Below, piece after piece: positions 10,153 to 21,224 of a stretch of 64,000 nt of DNA. How positions within the stretch are numbered: the first letter of the stretch is position 1; every line of letters starts with the position of its first letter. Source of the DNA: Ophiosphaerella korrae (taxonomy: Eukaryota > Ascomycota > Dothideomycetes > Pleosporales > Phaeosphaeriaceae); the NCBI GenBank assembly GCA_028456385.1, contig JALNQF010000042.1, positions 124,001 through 188,000 on the forward strand. The letters run 5' to 3'. The notes under the pieces are model-generated. The model was given only the letters and a program-made list of their open reading frames with translations, had not been told where the DNA came from and did no database searches. The position numbers and the translations under genes are program-made.

Positions 10153-10972
10153 TTACACTACCAATGGATCTTCTTCCTCCGCCTTTGCAATTACCGGCCC
10201 TCTTCTCAGGAAATTGTGGGCCCCCTGTGGCACGAAACCGCAATGCATATATACAGCCCTCGCTGTTGGCGCAGACTCCAGATACATGGGTGTAACAGGG
10301 TCGGTCGCATCAGCCTGATCAATCGCCCATTGCAGTAATCGTTTCCCTACGCCTCTGCCCTGATACTCGGGCCACGCGATTAAGGGAGCAAGATACCAAT
10401 GCGGTTCATCACCCAATATCTCTCTCCTGGCTTCGTCATCCTTATTCATTGTCCCGTCCCAAGCCTCGTCATCAACATGGCTCCACATCTCATCGATTTC
10501 CGTGTCGGTCCAGCCCATCTCTTCCTTCCAGCCGTACTGGTCGATCGCCGAGCGCCGAAAGTGGCAATAAATCGGGGCGCCGGGGAGGGTCCAGCCTGCG
10601 ACTCCAATGGTTTCGTTGGAGGACACAAGGACGGCTTTAATCCATTTGAGATTAGGCATAGAAAAGGTGGGCCGGATACGATTGGCCATGCGCTCAATGC
10701 GGATTGAATCTGAGGGGCGCAAAGATGGGGGCTCCTTGCGATCCCAAAAAGCGGCAGACAGGCAGGTATAAAGTCCTTCCGCCTGTGATCTTATTAGATC
10801 TCAATGGTCCTGATTTTGTGAGCATATTTGGACGCCTCACGATTTTGGTGCAATCGGATTCAACACAGGGCTCGATACGTATGTCGGATTCTCCAATGCG
10901 CTTCTCTGGCTCCACTGGCATCGTCTGGGACTCCCAGTCGATTTTGATGAATTCTGCCTTTTGTTGAGGCAT
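10153..10972 (-). CDS. GNAT-family N-acetyltransferase
   Basis: Two-exon gene of 253 residues. Exon 1 is 10841-10972 (ATG at 10972, MPQQKAEFIKIDWESQ), the intron is 10783-10840 (GTGAGG..CACAG, phase 0) and exon 2 is 10153-10782. Splicing joins ESDCTKI to AEGLYTCLSAAFW, the usual first helix of fungal GNAT proteins. The acetyl-CoA pyrophosphate loop is PEYQGRGVGKRLLQWA (about residues 183-198; the Q/RxxGxG/A motif), preceded by the beta-4 strand WYLAPLIAW. A C-terminal YMHCGFVPQGAHNFL matches the GNAT motif B region. It should acetylate an amine or amino group using acetyl-CoA in the cytosol; the substrate cannot be inferred. It is divergent from the HET gene. Confidence 0.8.
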
Positions 10973-11638
10973 TACTGTGGATTTTTTCGATCTGTATCGA
11001 AAGTTCAATTGTGCAAAGGTATTGATAAATTGGTGCTTTGGTATGAGAAGACGATGTTTTATAGGGGGCCTAAAGGCAGCGGGGTTACTACCCTACTTAG
11101 CCTGTGAATCCGTGAGCAGTGGCTGCCAGCCTGTAGGAATGACACGTAACGCGGCGCAGTTGTGACACTATCTACAGGCTGTTGCCTTGATTGCAATCGA
11201 TCAAGCTATCTGTTCGCAAGCGGTCATCTTTTAGCTGTAAACAATTCATTTAGGGTTAGCATATGTACTATACAGGTAGTTCAACTGTAGATCAATCCAC
11301 CGTCAGTTTACTCAACCTTTCTTTATCCCTCACCCCACTTGCTAAGTAGACTGTAGTTATGGATTCATAGATATTGTAATGTATGTTAAATAACGTTTTC
11401 TAAACCGAAGATGCCAAGTCTAATGAGACCTCGAGAACTTGTGGCTAAGATCTTTGACAGCCTCGGCGATAAATAGGCCGGCACGTAGCGGGGTGGCGGG
11501 GAAAGTTCGAATTCCATAACACCAGACATCAATATTTTCATTTTCAAACCATATCCACCATCGTGTAGAAAAAACGGAACGGAATTTTGCAGCCATGAAA
11601 TTTACGTGATACTTTTTACCCTTCTATTCTCTTTTCGA
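10973..11638. other. Divergent promoter of the GNAT and HET genes
   Basis: 666 bp between two divergent starts. It contains one telomere-like motif (listed separately) and a short upstream frame ATG AAA TTT ACG TGA at 11595-11609, before the HET start. Nothing else is recognised. Confidence 0.5.
11250..11259 (+). promoter_or_regulatory. Telobox-like TTAGGGTTAG
   Basis: About 1.7 copies of the ascomycete telomere unit TTAGGG, lying 277 bp upstream of the GNAT ATG and 379 bp upstream of the HET ATG. Such sites can bind Tbf1/telobox-type factors; a chance match is possible for a single ten-base word. Confidence 0.3.
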
Positions 11639-13645
11639 ATGCGCCGCATTCTTCCTTTCCTCAGACATGTCGAATCCTCGAGGTCTTCCTGTAAGCCGTT
11701 GACAAATATTTGTACACATACCGAGCTTTACCAACCAAAACGATAACCAGGTCCAAGAAGGGTTATTTCATCATGCCGTCAAATACGTCATGTCTCAACA
11801 GCACGCCCGTACATTTATGAGCCACTTCGGCCAAACGATATTCGCCTGCTCACCCTTTCTCCTGGACAGCACGGCGACCCTGTCCAATGCTCGTTGCGCA
11901 ACATTACGCTCGTTGACGATTCTAACTATGAATCCTTGTCATACTGTTGGGGATTGAGGCGCAACGAAGAAGTACTGCAATGTGATGGCCACGCGATAAC
12001 AGTGACACGAAACTTGCTTAGTGCTTTGCAACATCTTCGGCACTTTGAGACAGCTCGAACACTATGGATTGACGCCATATGCATCAATCAAGCAAACATC
12101 GCCGAGCGTGGGCTACAAGTTAGAATGATGCAGGATATATTTCAGCTTAGCAAGCGAACAATTGTCTGGCTAGGGGCTCAAGGTCAAGATAGCTCACGTG
12201 CCATTGAGCTGATACATCAACTGGCGAAGGTGTCGCAGGATCAGAACTCGAACAGCTGGGGCCTGCGTGCGGCTTCGACCCTTCCGCCCTTATACGATCT
12301 GGCTTGGAGTGCCTTTGCTTTACTACTTAAACGTCCTTGGTGGCAACGTGCATGGATTGTGCAGGAGGCCTCAGTAGCGCGGGATATCGTTTTCGTATGT
12401 GGAGGTGACACTTTTACTTGGGGCCATCTCAAGCAAGCTGTTCAGTATGCTGTTGATCTCGGTTTCTTTGTCGCATATGGAGGGAGTGCAACATTCCAGG
12501 CCTTCACCCTCATTCATACCCGTGCCAACTTCCAGGAAAAGCAAATGCCCACCCTGCACCACGTCCTCCTTCAACATCGAACGTTTCTGGCAACAGACTC
12601 GAGAGATAAAGTCTTTGGGCTCCTATCACTAGCAGATCAGGATGATGTGCGTGCTATGAACATTGAACCAGACTACCACCAAAGCTCCCAAGCCTTGTTC
12701 AGTACCGTAAGCGCAGCACTACTAAAACGGAACGACCTCAGTGCTTTAAAGGCTGCCGGCCTCCACGAAAAGTCATCAGAGTCAGCCCTGCCCTCATGGG
12801 TGACAGATTGGGGCGTGTCAGACCACGTCATGCCTCTAGATACCTCTGTGTCTGTATATCATGGCGAGCGGTCTGCGTATACTGCCATTAGTGCCCCAAA
12901 GTTCAATGCTTCTAGATCAACTAACTCCACACCAATTCTGAGCCTAGACAACAGACTACTTGGACTACAAGGCATATTAGTAGATCAAATCAAAGCCGTA
13001 GGCATCGTGTCCCGGACACGCTACCTCCGACACGTCTCGCACATGTTCGAGCTCTTTGTTCAATGCCATGACATGCTTGAGCAGCTCAAAGACTGGGAAT
13101 CGATAGCGCGTGTCCGTTCTCGCGAGCCCTACCCCACTGGTGAACAACCACGCGACGCATATTGGAACACTCTCTGCGCAGGCCGCGTGCCTCCCAATCT
13201 AGTATCAGCGCGCCACGATCCTCGCTATAAGTACTACGTTCTGTTTCGATCGTTGCGCGTCTTTGTGCGTCTCACGCTTCGTTGGTTTCCACGCTCGTCC
13301 CAAGATACGTGGTATAACCGCTTCTTCTATCACCTGTTCCAGAGTGCGTGGCGCATACTTGGGCTCACGCCTACGAAGATTCAGCGCATCGGGTTTCCGC
13401 CCGAGAGCCGCCTGCCACACTACAGGCGCATGGTTCGTACGCGGCGGGGATATCTTGCGCTTGCACCTAGGTTTACGAAAGAGGGCGACTGGATTGTGGT
13501 TTGTAAAGGTGGACGCTTGCCGCTTGTTATGAGGAGGGTGGAAGAGGGATATTGGGTGTTGGTTGGAGAGAGCTATGTCCATGGCATTATGGATGGGGAG
13601 GCCTGGGATGTGAATAAATGTGATGAGGAGATGTGGATCAAGTGA
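11639..13645 (+). CDS. HET-domain (heterokaryon incompatibility) protein
   Basis: 648 residues in two exons: 11639-11690 and 11751-13645, with a 60 bp intron (GTAAGC..ACCAG). This junction is the one that brings the ATG at 11639 into frame with YIYEPLRPNDIRLLTLSPG, the normal lead-in of HET domains. The HET core follows: YESLSYCWG (about 76-84), TVTRNLLSALQHLR, LWIDAICINQ (about 122-131), ERGLQVRMMQDIFQ, and VWLGAQGQDS. Later blocks include RPWWQRAWIVQEASVA and FLATDSRDKVFGLLSLA, the standard C-terminal portion. The C-terminal half is not assigned. HET proteins trigger cell death or growth arrest on non-self recognition between fused hyphae, usually with a polymorphic partner; no partner is identifiable nearby. 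No NACHT or repeat domain is fused. Confidence 0.9.
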
Positions 13646-13933
13646 GCTATGCTTGGCAATGGCGTGCGTGACCTGATCCGCCCAAGACGTGTTGCTACCC
13701 GTAGATGAAGTTCAGAAAAAGACTAGTACAGATAGCAAGGCATATTTCGGTGGTAGCAGTTCGAATCAAGACTAAACTCACTTCATCCCTTCAAGCAAGC
13801 TGGCATGACTCTAATTAACAATAACCTACTTTCTGTATCTTTGTAATACTGCGAAAGGTCGGTCAATCCATGCAAATTGTTCACTCACACAAGTAAAAAT
13901 ATGTTGTAGTCACCAAGCTATGCGAAGTTGTTC

Positions 13934-14275
13934 TTAAACAATAGAATATAATAAACTGTTGCAGCCAGCACGTAAGATTTGTTCGCAATCTTCGATCAGT
14001 GCTTCACGTTCACGTTCATGTTCACGTTCCCTTCGCTCTTGTTCCAATACTACGCCCATACGCGTGCCCTTATCCGACCATTGCAGATCCCTAAAATGTT
14101 CGGGCTGCCTTTTCGTCCGCTTGGTGGTGATAATAGTGTTTCTAGGATCAACACCTAAGGCTCCCTTTTCATTAACTGTCTTTGCGCCTTGTGCATTCTG
14201 TTCACTTTCGCGTTGCTTCTTCGCTTTAAGATTTCTTTTTTCTTGCAATTGCCTTAATCAATTCTCTATTTTCCA
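13934..14275 (-). pseudogene. Possible transposase C-terminal remnant
   Basis: Minus-strand reading shows M-E-N-R-E-L-I-K-A, then after a one-base frame change L-Q-E-K-R-N-L-K-A-K-K-Q-R, and later a long charged helix (VLEQERREREHEREREALIED) before the stop. An ENRELxKALQEEK-like helix followed by a basic linker and a Glu/Arg-rich coiled coil is what I associate with the C-terminus of fungal pogo/Fot1-type DDE transposases. No DDE core or terminal inverted repeat was seen. Family assignment is by style rather than by a diagnostic motif. Confidence 0.3.
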
Positions 14276-14290
14276 TTCATTCTAGGCGAC

Positions 14291-14513
14291 CTAAACTTCC
14301 TTATGGTACTCGTTGAGTATATCGACGGCGAGTTGCTGAATGTTGGGCTCTTCAGCTGTAGTGGCGAGTTCGACGATGTACTTGTCAGTCCTCTTAGACT
14401 TTCTGTATCCGTAATTTTTATGGTGAAAATCAAAGTAATCTGTCGGTGTAGCTCTAATTGAGATCTCTACACTAAAAGTTCGCGATGGGTAGTAAATTGC
14501 AGCTCAGCTGAGC
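14291..14513 (-). pseudogene. Orphan coding remnant without start codon
   Basis: Open minus-strand frame of about 74 codons ending at a TAG (14291-14293), bounded upstream by an in-frame TGA. Segments such as TPTDYFDFHHKNYGYRKSKR and IVELATTAEEPNIQQLAVD read as real protein (amphipathic helices, no codon chaos). A putative intron joining it to upstream sequence would be only 31 bp, too short for these fungi, so it is more likely a relic. Family unknown. Confidence 0.3.
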
Positions 14514-14880
14514 TTTTCCAGGTTCCTTTCATGTTTCAGTTTACCATTTGTGTGATCTGCTAACGCGCTTCTTGTAGTCCAATAAGTCGAAAGCTCACCA
14601 AGCGCAAGCTGCATAGCTCAACGCCTATGACGCCGCAAAGAAAGCCAAAGCCAAAGCCCCTCTCAGATCTCGATTCACGCGTTCGACTCCGAGCCCAGCG
14701 ATCCCGGTTCCACTCATTCAGGAGCTTTCAATACGAGTACGAAGTCTCACGCCGAGAACTAGCGGGTCCTGTGATCAGCCACGGTCTAATAGAAGGCTGT
14801 GATATTGACCTATAAATGATCAAATTTGTAGGATATATGCCTGTCGTTACCATGAATCGACGTGGTGCGTGCGCATACCA

Positions 14881-15021
14881 ATGCCTCCGAAAGCCCAGGG
14901 ACATAGTACCGTACTGGAATCTTTAAAAGAATGCATAGAGCGTTTCGATCACTCTCTAAAAGACGAAGGAGCCCTAAGGGCCCTGAAACGTCCCGTCAAA
15001 CGACTCTTTCAATGGATGTGA
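14881..15021 (+). CDS. Short ORF of unknown meaning (46 aa)
   Basis: ATG at 14881 opens a 46-residue frame rich in Leu, Lys and Glu (LESLKECIERFDHSLKDEGA, then LKRPVKRLFQWM), predicted to be helical. It has no signal peptide or recognised family. It may be a relic exon. Only its helix-like composition argues that it was once coding. Confidence 0.2.
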   Translation: MPPKAQGHSTVLESLKECIERFDHSLKDEGALRALKRPVKRLFQWM

Positions 15022-15931
15022 CAGAGATTGAAGCGCCTTTTGATGAACGAGAGCCTCACGAGCCCAGAATAATAATGACGTCTGACAAGGTAAGAATATC
15101 ATTACCACTAGCATTTGCAGGCGGTAAAGCCGTTATCCTGGTTTTTGATATACGATTGCATCGATGCTATCACCGAGACCAAGTACAAGTCTTCCCTCCA
15201 CCTGCATGAACGCAAGAACAGTGCGCTAATACCACTTAGTTATATATGACCAGGAAGGCCACTATCCTGTTCGAAACAAGTAATAGAAAGACCCTACCAT
15301 GCCCTGAGGTGCATCTGTGGTACTGCGTCTCTATCTTTGCTAACCACATCCGTTCCTCCCCCCCAGCCCGTTCCCTATTGGTCACGGATTGCCTTTCCCC
15401 AGCAATCAACAGGAATTGGTAAACTGCCACATCAGGCAGTTTACCATGCCTGTTCTAGCTAATACAGGGTCACGATGTAAAGCCACCATGCCGGTGAGTG
15501 GAGGAATGCCTCGTAAGCGTCATAATGGTGCGGTGGACAATGCCGACATGCATCATGCCAGTCATGAGATTGCCAAGGTGTACGAGATTGGATAATGGGG
15601 TTAGGGGATGAATTAGCTAGCCAGGGAAGTATGTATCTATAAACGCCAGAAAAGACTCTAGTACGGATAGTATGCGAATAAAAAGTGATGCGTAGGGTAT
15701 CCTGTGCGAATGAAGCCGAAGCTAAAGCTTCGACTGAATGCTTGAACTGTTGGTAATGCGGGGGTATCTTGCAAACGAGAGCAAATGTAACGGGGAAAAA
15801 GAAAAAAGTTCCACATGCGCAGTGCTGGAAATGCTATCGTCAGCCCTACTGTCCTGTTTTGGGTATTTACACCCGCATTGGTCGCCTGACCTGAGCTTGG
15901 AATAAAATAGTCCGACAACTAGTCTTACCCA

Positions 15932-16918
15932 TTAGCGTCGCGAACGCCTATGTCGGCTACTGGGTTCGCCAGCCGAAGTGGCCTGGCCAGCTGAGGTCTG
16001 TGAACTGCTTACGCAATCCCAAGAGAACGGGATCTGACTGGCTGGGATAGTCACGCCTTCATAACGTCGCAGTCGTTCGCGCCGTGGTGGTGGTGATGGT
16101 TGTGCGAACGCTTCTCTTCGCACTGTCTCAAGAGCCTGATTTGTTGCAGCGAGGACAGCAAAACGACGGTCAGGCACACGACGAGCAGCGGTGTTCGGCG
16201 TCCGCGAGCGCGCTTGACGCGAGCTGGGAGCTTCGCGCCCATGCTGACGTGAACTCCTGTGGCGATTTTCGGATCTCGTTGATTCAGAGTGCGATTGAGG
16301 GGAGCGGTGTTGTCGTGAGGAGCGGTGACTACGGGGAGAAGAGTCCAAGGTGTCATAATTGTGATGGTCGCGCCTCGGAGTCTTGGGTGGTGAGGGTGCG
16401 AAGAATGACCATCCCCTGGAAGGCTCCGGACGGATATTCTTTTTTGATTTCGAGTGTCGTGGAGGGTCACGCTTTGCTCCACGACCGCGGAGAGTCGTCT
16501 GCGATGTGCGCTTTGGGTGTCGCTGGCGCTGATGTTGACTTCGGTGTGGACGTGGATTGAGTAGTGCCTCTTGCGAGGAATTGGTGCTACCAGGATCCAC
16601 TGACCGATGCCACATTTCGGGCACTTGAACACTCAGAGCCGGTCTGTATGTCCCGTAATTTTGGGTTGCGATATCATAGTGGTGCTGCAATCGTGGGCGT
16701 GGTTCTTCACGGCGCGGTGAGCGCGGGCTCGCACTGCCCCCAGACCTTCTCTTTCTCTGGGTATCACTTGACCTGCGCTTCTCCGAGACTTCTGCGACAA
16801 CCGCCTTGCCTTTGCCATGGAGTGATCCTTCCGGACCCTTCCTCCTCTTCTTCTCGCTCGACGACGAGCTTTGCCGCTTTTTGCTACTCGACATACCAAA
16901 GCTGAAACACCAGCACAT
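15932..16918 (-). CDS. Arg/Ser-rich disordered protein of unknown function
   Basis: Intronless frame. The first ATG is at 16918 (MCWCFSFGMSSSKKRQ, 328 residues); a second ATG at 16894 would give 320 residues and begin directly with the Ser/Lys-rich stretch. The protein is highly basic and low complexity, with many RS/SR and RHxS units (SPRSHRSSRQHRSPQSHSES and similar) between residues about 110 and 260. A more ordered patch (RRFAVLAATNQALETVRREA) lies near residue 260, and a C-terminal piece RLRRYEGVTIPASQIPFSWDC follows. RS-type repeats are shared with splicing and RNA-processing factors, but there is no RRM. The Cys-rich first eight residues could be lipid-modified if the upstream ATG is used; that is speculation. 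No family recognised. Confidence 0.6.
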   Translation of the reverse strand: MCWCFSFGMSSSKKRQSSSSSEKKRRKGPEGSLHGKGKAVVAEVSEKRRSSDTQRKRRSGGSASPRSPRREEPRPRLQHHYDIATQNYGTYRPALSVQVPEMWHRSVDPGSTNSSQEALLNPRPHRSQHQRQRHPKRTSQTTLRGRGAKRDPPRHSKSKKNIRPEPSRGWSFFAPSPPKTPRRDHHNYDTLDSSPRSHRSSRQHRSPQSHSESTRSENRHRSSRQHGREAPSSRQARSRTPNTAARRVPDRRFAVLAATNQALETVRREAFAQPSPPPRRERLRRYEGVTIPASQIPFSWDCVSSSQTSAGQATSAGEPSSRHRRSRR

Positions 16919-19900
16919 AGCGACCAAGAATTAAGTCTTGGATCGCTATGCGCCCAAGGTTTGCGACCAGTGTACGGGTTGAAAGTTGGGGTTGCTGTTC
17001 GGCATGCAGAGGCCGAAGTTCGGAATAGCGTAGTGGTGCGAATATCTCGGCAACGGGGGATGCAAGGTGCTACTTAAGGAAAAGCGAGACAAGCAAATGA
17101 CTCCAACAAGAAGCGGGGGCTTTTTCGGCAAGGGGGACTTGGGAGTAGACTTGGGGCAGTAAAGAAAGAGGCGTGGGCATTATGATCTCATGTGAAGACA
17201 AAGGACGATTCAAGCGTAGCAAGGCAAGGGAGCAAGCAAAATTGCGGCATCTCAGCCGAACCCCCCCAAAGACGATGCAACAGCACGGTCTGGAGGAGCT
17301 AAATCAAGAATGGGCCTCATTCAGAATACCTTGTATCGGTCGAGCGCGCTCCAATCAAGAGTGGGCCTGCGTGATGGTGTGCGAGAAAGCGACTGATTCG
17401 CAAGCTGCAGTGGGGTGGCTTACTGGGCCACATGACCCCTCTTGCTCCAGCTGATCGGCTCATCGTCTGGCGCGCTGCAGCCGTCGGATGTCGTGAAATG
17501 AACATGTAGGACGCTGGGCCGGTCGCGCAGGGCGGGAGCGACGTTGATATATGAGGACATGGCCTTTATTTTTGGCGGCTCGTCCTCTTTATGCGCGGGT
17601 TTCTGGGTGTACCTGCGTCTTGCTACGTGGCACCTACAGAGCAGCAGCGGGAAGACGGTGCGGGACGATCCTGGGCACTGTTCAACGATGCGTGATGGGA
17701 CTTGCTAGCTGCAGGCAAAAGGCAGAATGGTCCATGTCAGCTGCCATGAGTTGGCTACCTTATCGCTATCGGGCCGCCTGCGACGTCATTGGCCTGTTTC
17801 GGCCCCTCTGCGCAACCGATGGGTGAATGTTCCTACAGAACGTACCCTGGCTGCCCCAGCCTTTTCGTCAACATGGTTAGCACGGCCGCGGGAGCCTGCA
17901 TGTTCCTGCTTCTGTCCCGGTTTTGCTGCGCGTCAAGGCGTTCGCGAGACACTTGCTTCGCCGTGCATCATAAAGTTCGGGCAAGACTAGTGGAGGCTCA
18001 GTAGGGCGAAGGTGTCTAGCCAATGACAACGCAAAGGCTACCTTGTCTTTCGAAATCGTGGCGTATCCAATACCACATGGGGGTTGTGCTGACCATAACT
18101 GCCGCATTGGTATGAAGCGATTGGGATGACCATGTCGGCGGTGCCGCGTTATTGATTTACATCTAGTTGTGTAAAGTCCATAGTGGGACCAATAAAAATA
18201 GTAAGGAAGATTCAAGCTAGAGTGGGCGTTGAGGCGGTGTCGGCTCGTCAAGTTTTCGTGAGTCATTATAACACTTTGGTGTGGGTAGGCCTTGAGTAGT
18301 AAAGTGATTACAATTGTTCATATCAATACATGGGTGGCAAGGCGTTCGAAGGTTGGGTGGCACTGCCTTGTGTCCCGATTTCTAAACATCCTACTAGTAC
18401 TACATATGGCGTTGCTACTTCACCCCGCCGTACGATCACACCATAGGTATACCATGAAAATGGAAGACTTGCGCGGGTATCATATGGAATGCTTTCCGTA
18501 CTTCAATCTGTTTGTTCCCGGAAGCACCATGCAGTTTGAAGCTCCTATCAACAAATCAGTCGATTATTGATTCTAGCCTCGCTAGTATTCGGCAGCAGAG
18601 TTTCATAGATTTGTTGACATCATCAAGCATATTGTCTAAAATCCGAGAGGCGGTACACAAGTCTCATCGACTAGTATCCCAACCCAGTACTAGCCCCATA
18701 AGGACCTACTAAGACACTGTCAGATCATGATGCATTGGCATATGTTCCTATGCGCATAGTAGAAGGGTAATATTTCCAAGTATTGTCTTTTCGAACCTTA
18801 TCTTGGAAAGGACGATTACGACAATGTCAATCATCTTGGCTCTTCTTAATTACACTTCCCTACAGTATGCTTCTGCAAGTTGCCACTGAACGGGCTGTTA
18901 TTCCTATTCATCACCTTATTCACACCAAATGAACAAGATGGTCGCCGCCTATGACTTCCAATTACGGCCACATATTCGAGCTTCGAGTAAGACCACATGT
19001 TATTTGCACCTTTGGTAGAATATTGGAAGGTGGAGGAACATGACGTTAGTCTCTTCTGGTCGCAGTATCTTGAAGCTGTAGCATTCCTGCTATTGGAATG
19101 AATGCTATGTCTCCATCGTCTCCCCTAATCTTATCTCACCGTAGATAAAAGCATATTAATAAAATCTAAGCGACTTAGCATTCACGGAGCCTCAAATATC
19201 TACCTGGGTAGGTCTTTGCCCGCATAGGAGTTCCCTGTACATGGTTTTCCATAACTACCTGTAGCTGATTGTCAAACGGTTGTTGCGTTAGAATCACCTC
19301 ATGATTGAAGTGATTTCCATAGTTTTAGCCTTTCACTGGTATACTTAATTAGCTCTGAAAATACCAAACACGGTTGACAAAAGTGCAGCAAACAACTAGA
19401 CACTAGCATACGAGCCATCGCAAGTGGAGGCCAACCCTGCACACAAAACCAACACCAAAGATGAAAAATTACACACCTACTTTTAACCTCCCTATATAAC
19501 TCACAAAATTTACAACCCCCCCGTCGCAACTCCACATGGTGTAGGTGGGTATCGGGTTTCCATGCTGACTGCAGCAGTATGGTGGAGGGGGCACAAGTTC
19601 CGATGGGCTAAATGGACTACAGGCTTCAGGTCGAGTACGATATCTGGCTAGGTGCTAATGCGCCAGATTCCGATTTTTTTTTTCATGACTGGAAGCCCCG
19701 GCTACAATAGTTTATTCCTTTCGATTTTTGGCATGACTAAAGAGACAATATGCTGTTTAATAAGCAATTGGAAGGCGTAATAAACAATAAAACACTGAAA
19801 GAACTCGTTCACTGGCGTCGACGGACTCAAGATATCAAGGCAACAGCCAAGTTTCATGCAATTTATACGAATCTCTTCCATAAAACGAAGGACGATACAT

Positions 19901-21224
19901 ACAACGGCCGTTTTTGTGGTATAAGAATATATCTATATTCAGACCCTGCATTTTGATGTACTCATTGCATTCGTCTTCATGCCAGAAGTATATGCTAAGT
20001 GTATTCTCATTATTACAATTGCTGCCTATATATGTTTCTTGCTCGTTTAAAGTTTTCTCTAGAAAGCATATAAGATACGCTCTTTGGCTCAATGTATAAA
20101 ACTATTCGTTTATGGTGGGAGAGCTTGCGGTGGTGTACTATTCCTTCGATATCATCATTCAAGAGCCCATATCTAGTCGGTTTTCATCTATTAGCGCGAA
20201 GAAAACCTTGAGCAGTTGGCTACGAAAAGGAGCGACAATAAAAATGATGAGAATGTTATTACTAAAGTTAGCTGGACACATTGAATGATGGTGGTGAAGC
20301 ATACAAGACTCTGACACAGCTATCATTTAGGGATAGACGCAACACAATTTATGCATGAAACGCTTCGGCCAAATTGTAGATCTTCAAAATCACCCGTGAG
20401 CAATCATGGGAGTCTAGGCAAATTTTGTTTTTCCAACGATAACATTTAAGTTCTTAGCGTCATGAAGAGAAGACGCCCTCGGCCTGAAGACACAGGAGAC
20501 TCGCCGAGGCAATTGATTTTACGGCATGCCACCTTAGCATACCTCAAATTTTACCCAGTCCTCCCATTGTTGTGCTGGTATGGCCTACTCGCAACATTGG
20601 CACCAGGCGGCGAACCGTCTAGCCAGCATAGGTCGGCCCTCACAGGCCAGACCAAGAAACCTAGCAATTATTGTCTAGCACCTCCTACAGTACTTGTATT
20701 GAGCAGACCAGATTTTCACATGGTTTCACCAATAACGGCGGCTCCACGGGGACCCTTTTTCTCGGCGTGCCGCATGTTAATCAACGTGTGTCCAGTGAGG
20801 AGGGAGAACATCCCAGTGACAGCTCCCGCCACAACCGGCTAGCGCCAGGGTCCCAGCCTCGAGAGCCAACAAAACCTAGCCAATCCTGTTTGGGTTGTCT
20901 TCTTCGCCTTCCTAATCTCGACGGCATGATACGCGCACGCGAAGGGGCTCGCTGGTCAATGGCATGTGGCTGAATTGCAATATACGCACCCTAGACGATG
21001 ACGAATAGCAATGGGCACATGTTCATCGCTGTGGGATGCGTAACAGGGGTAAGGGGGAGGTCATAGGTTGTTTGCAAACGCTTTACTATGCACAGCAAGG
21101 TGCGCGTGGTAATAGAGAAGAGGTGTCGGCTGTTTATAAGAGCCTGGAGTGTCCTACAGTAGCTATGTAGGGGAATCGATCTCGACCTCGACGTTCTTTA
21201 TTGTTACATCCTTCAGGTAATACA
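16919..21224. other. 4.3 kb without a supportable gene
   Basis: The largest empty stretch of the window. From about 18,200 to 20,450 it is AT-rich with stops in all frames; it has a T-run near 19,673-19,683. Frames at 17,173-17,454, 17,551-17,826, 19,750-19,956 and 20,462-20,842 show no domain, codon signature or matching splice sites. I see no long terminal repeats, reverse transcriptase or transposase motif by eye. It could hold a degraded mobile element or a long non-coding transcript, but nothing supports either. Confidence 0.5.

Larger units (their letters stand above)
13646..15931. other. Gene-poor stretch with coding relics
   Basis: 2.3 kb between the HET gene and the Arg/Ser-rich gene. 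I see no intact gene. Three short stretches with protein-like character are listed separately (minus at 13934-14275 and 14291-14513, plus at 14881-15021). The open frame at 14931-15209 (+) has no motif and overlaps the last of these in another frame. Confidence 0.5.

Noticed and set aside
14514..14544. Possible 31-bp intron joining the 14291-14513 frame to an ATG at 14614
   Set aside because: It would maintain frame, but 31 bp is below the minimum seen for introns elsewhere in this window (about 43 bp).
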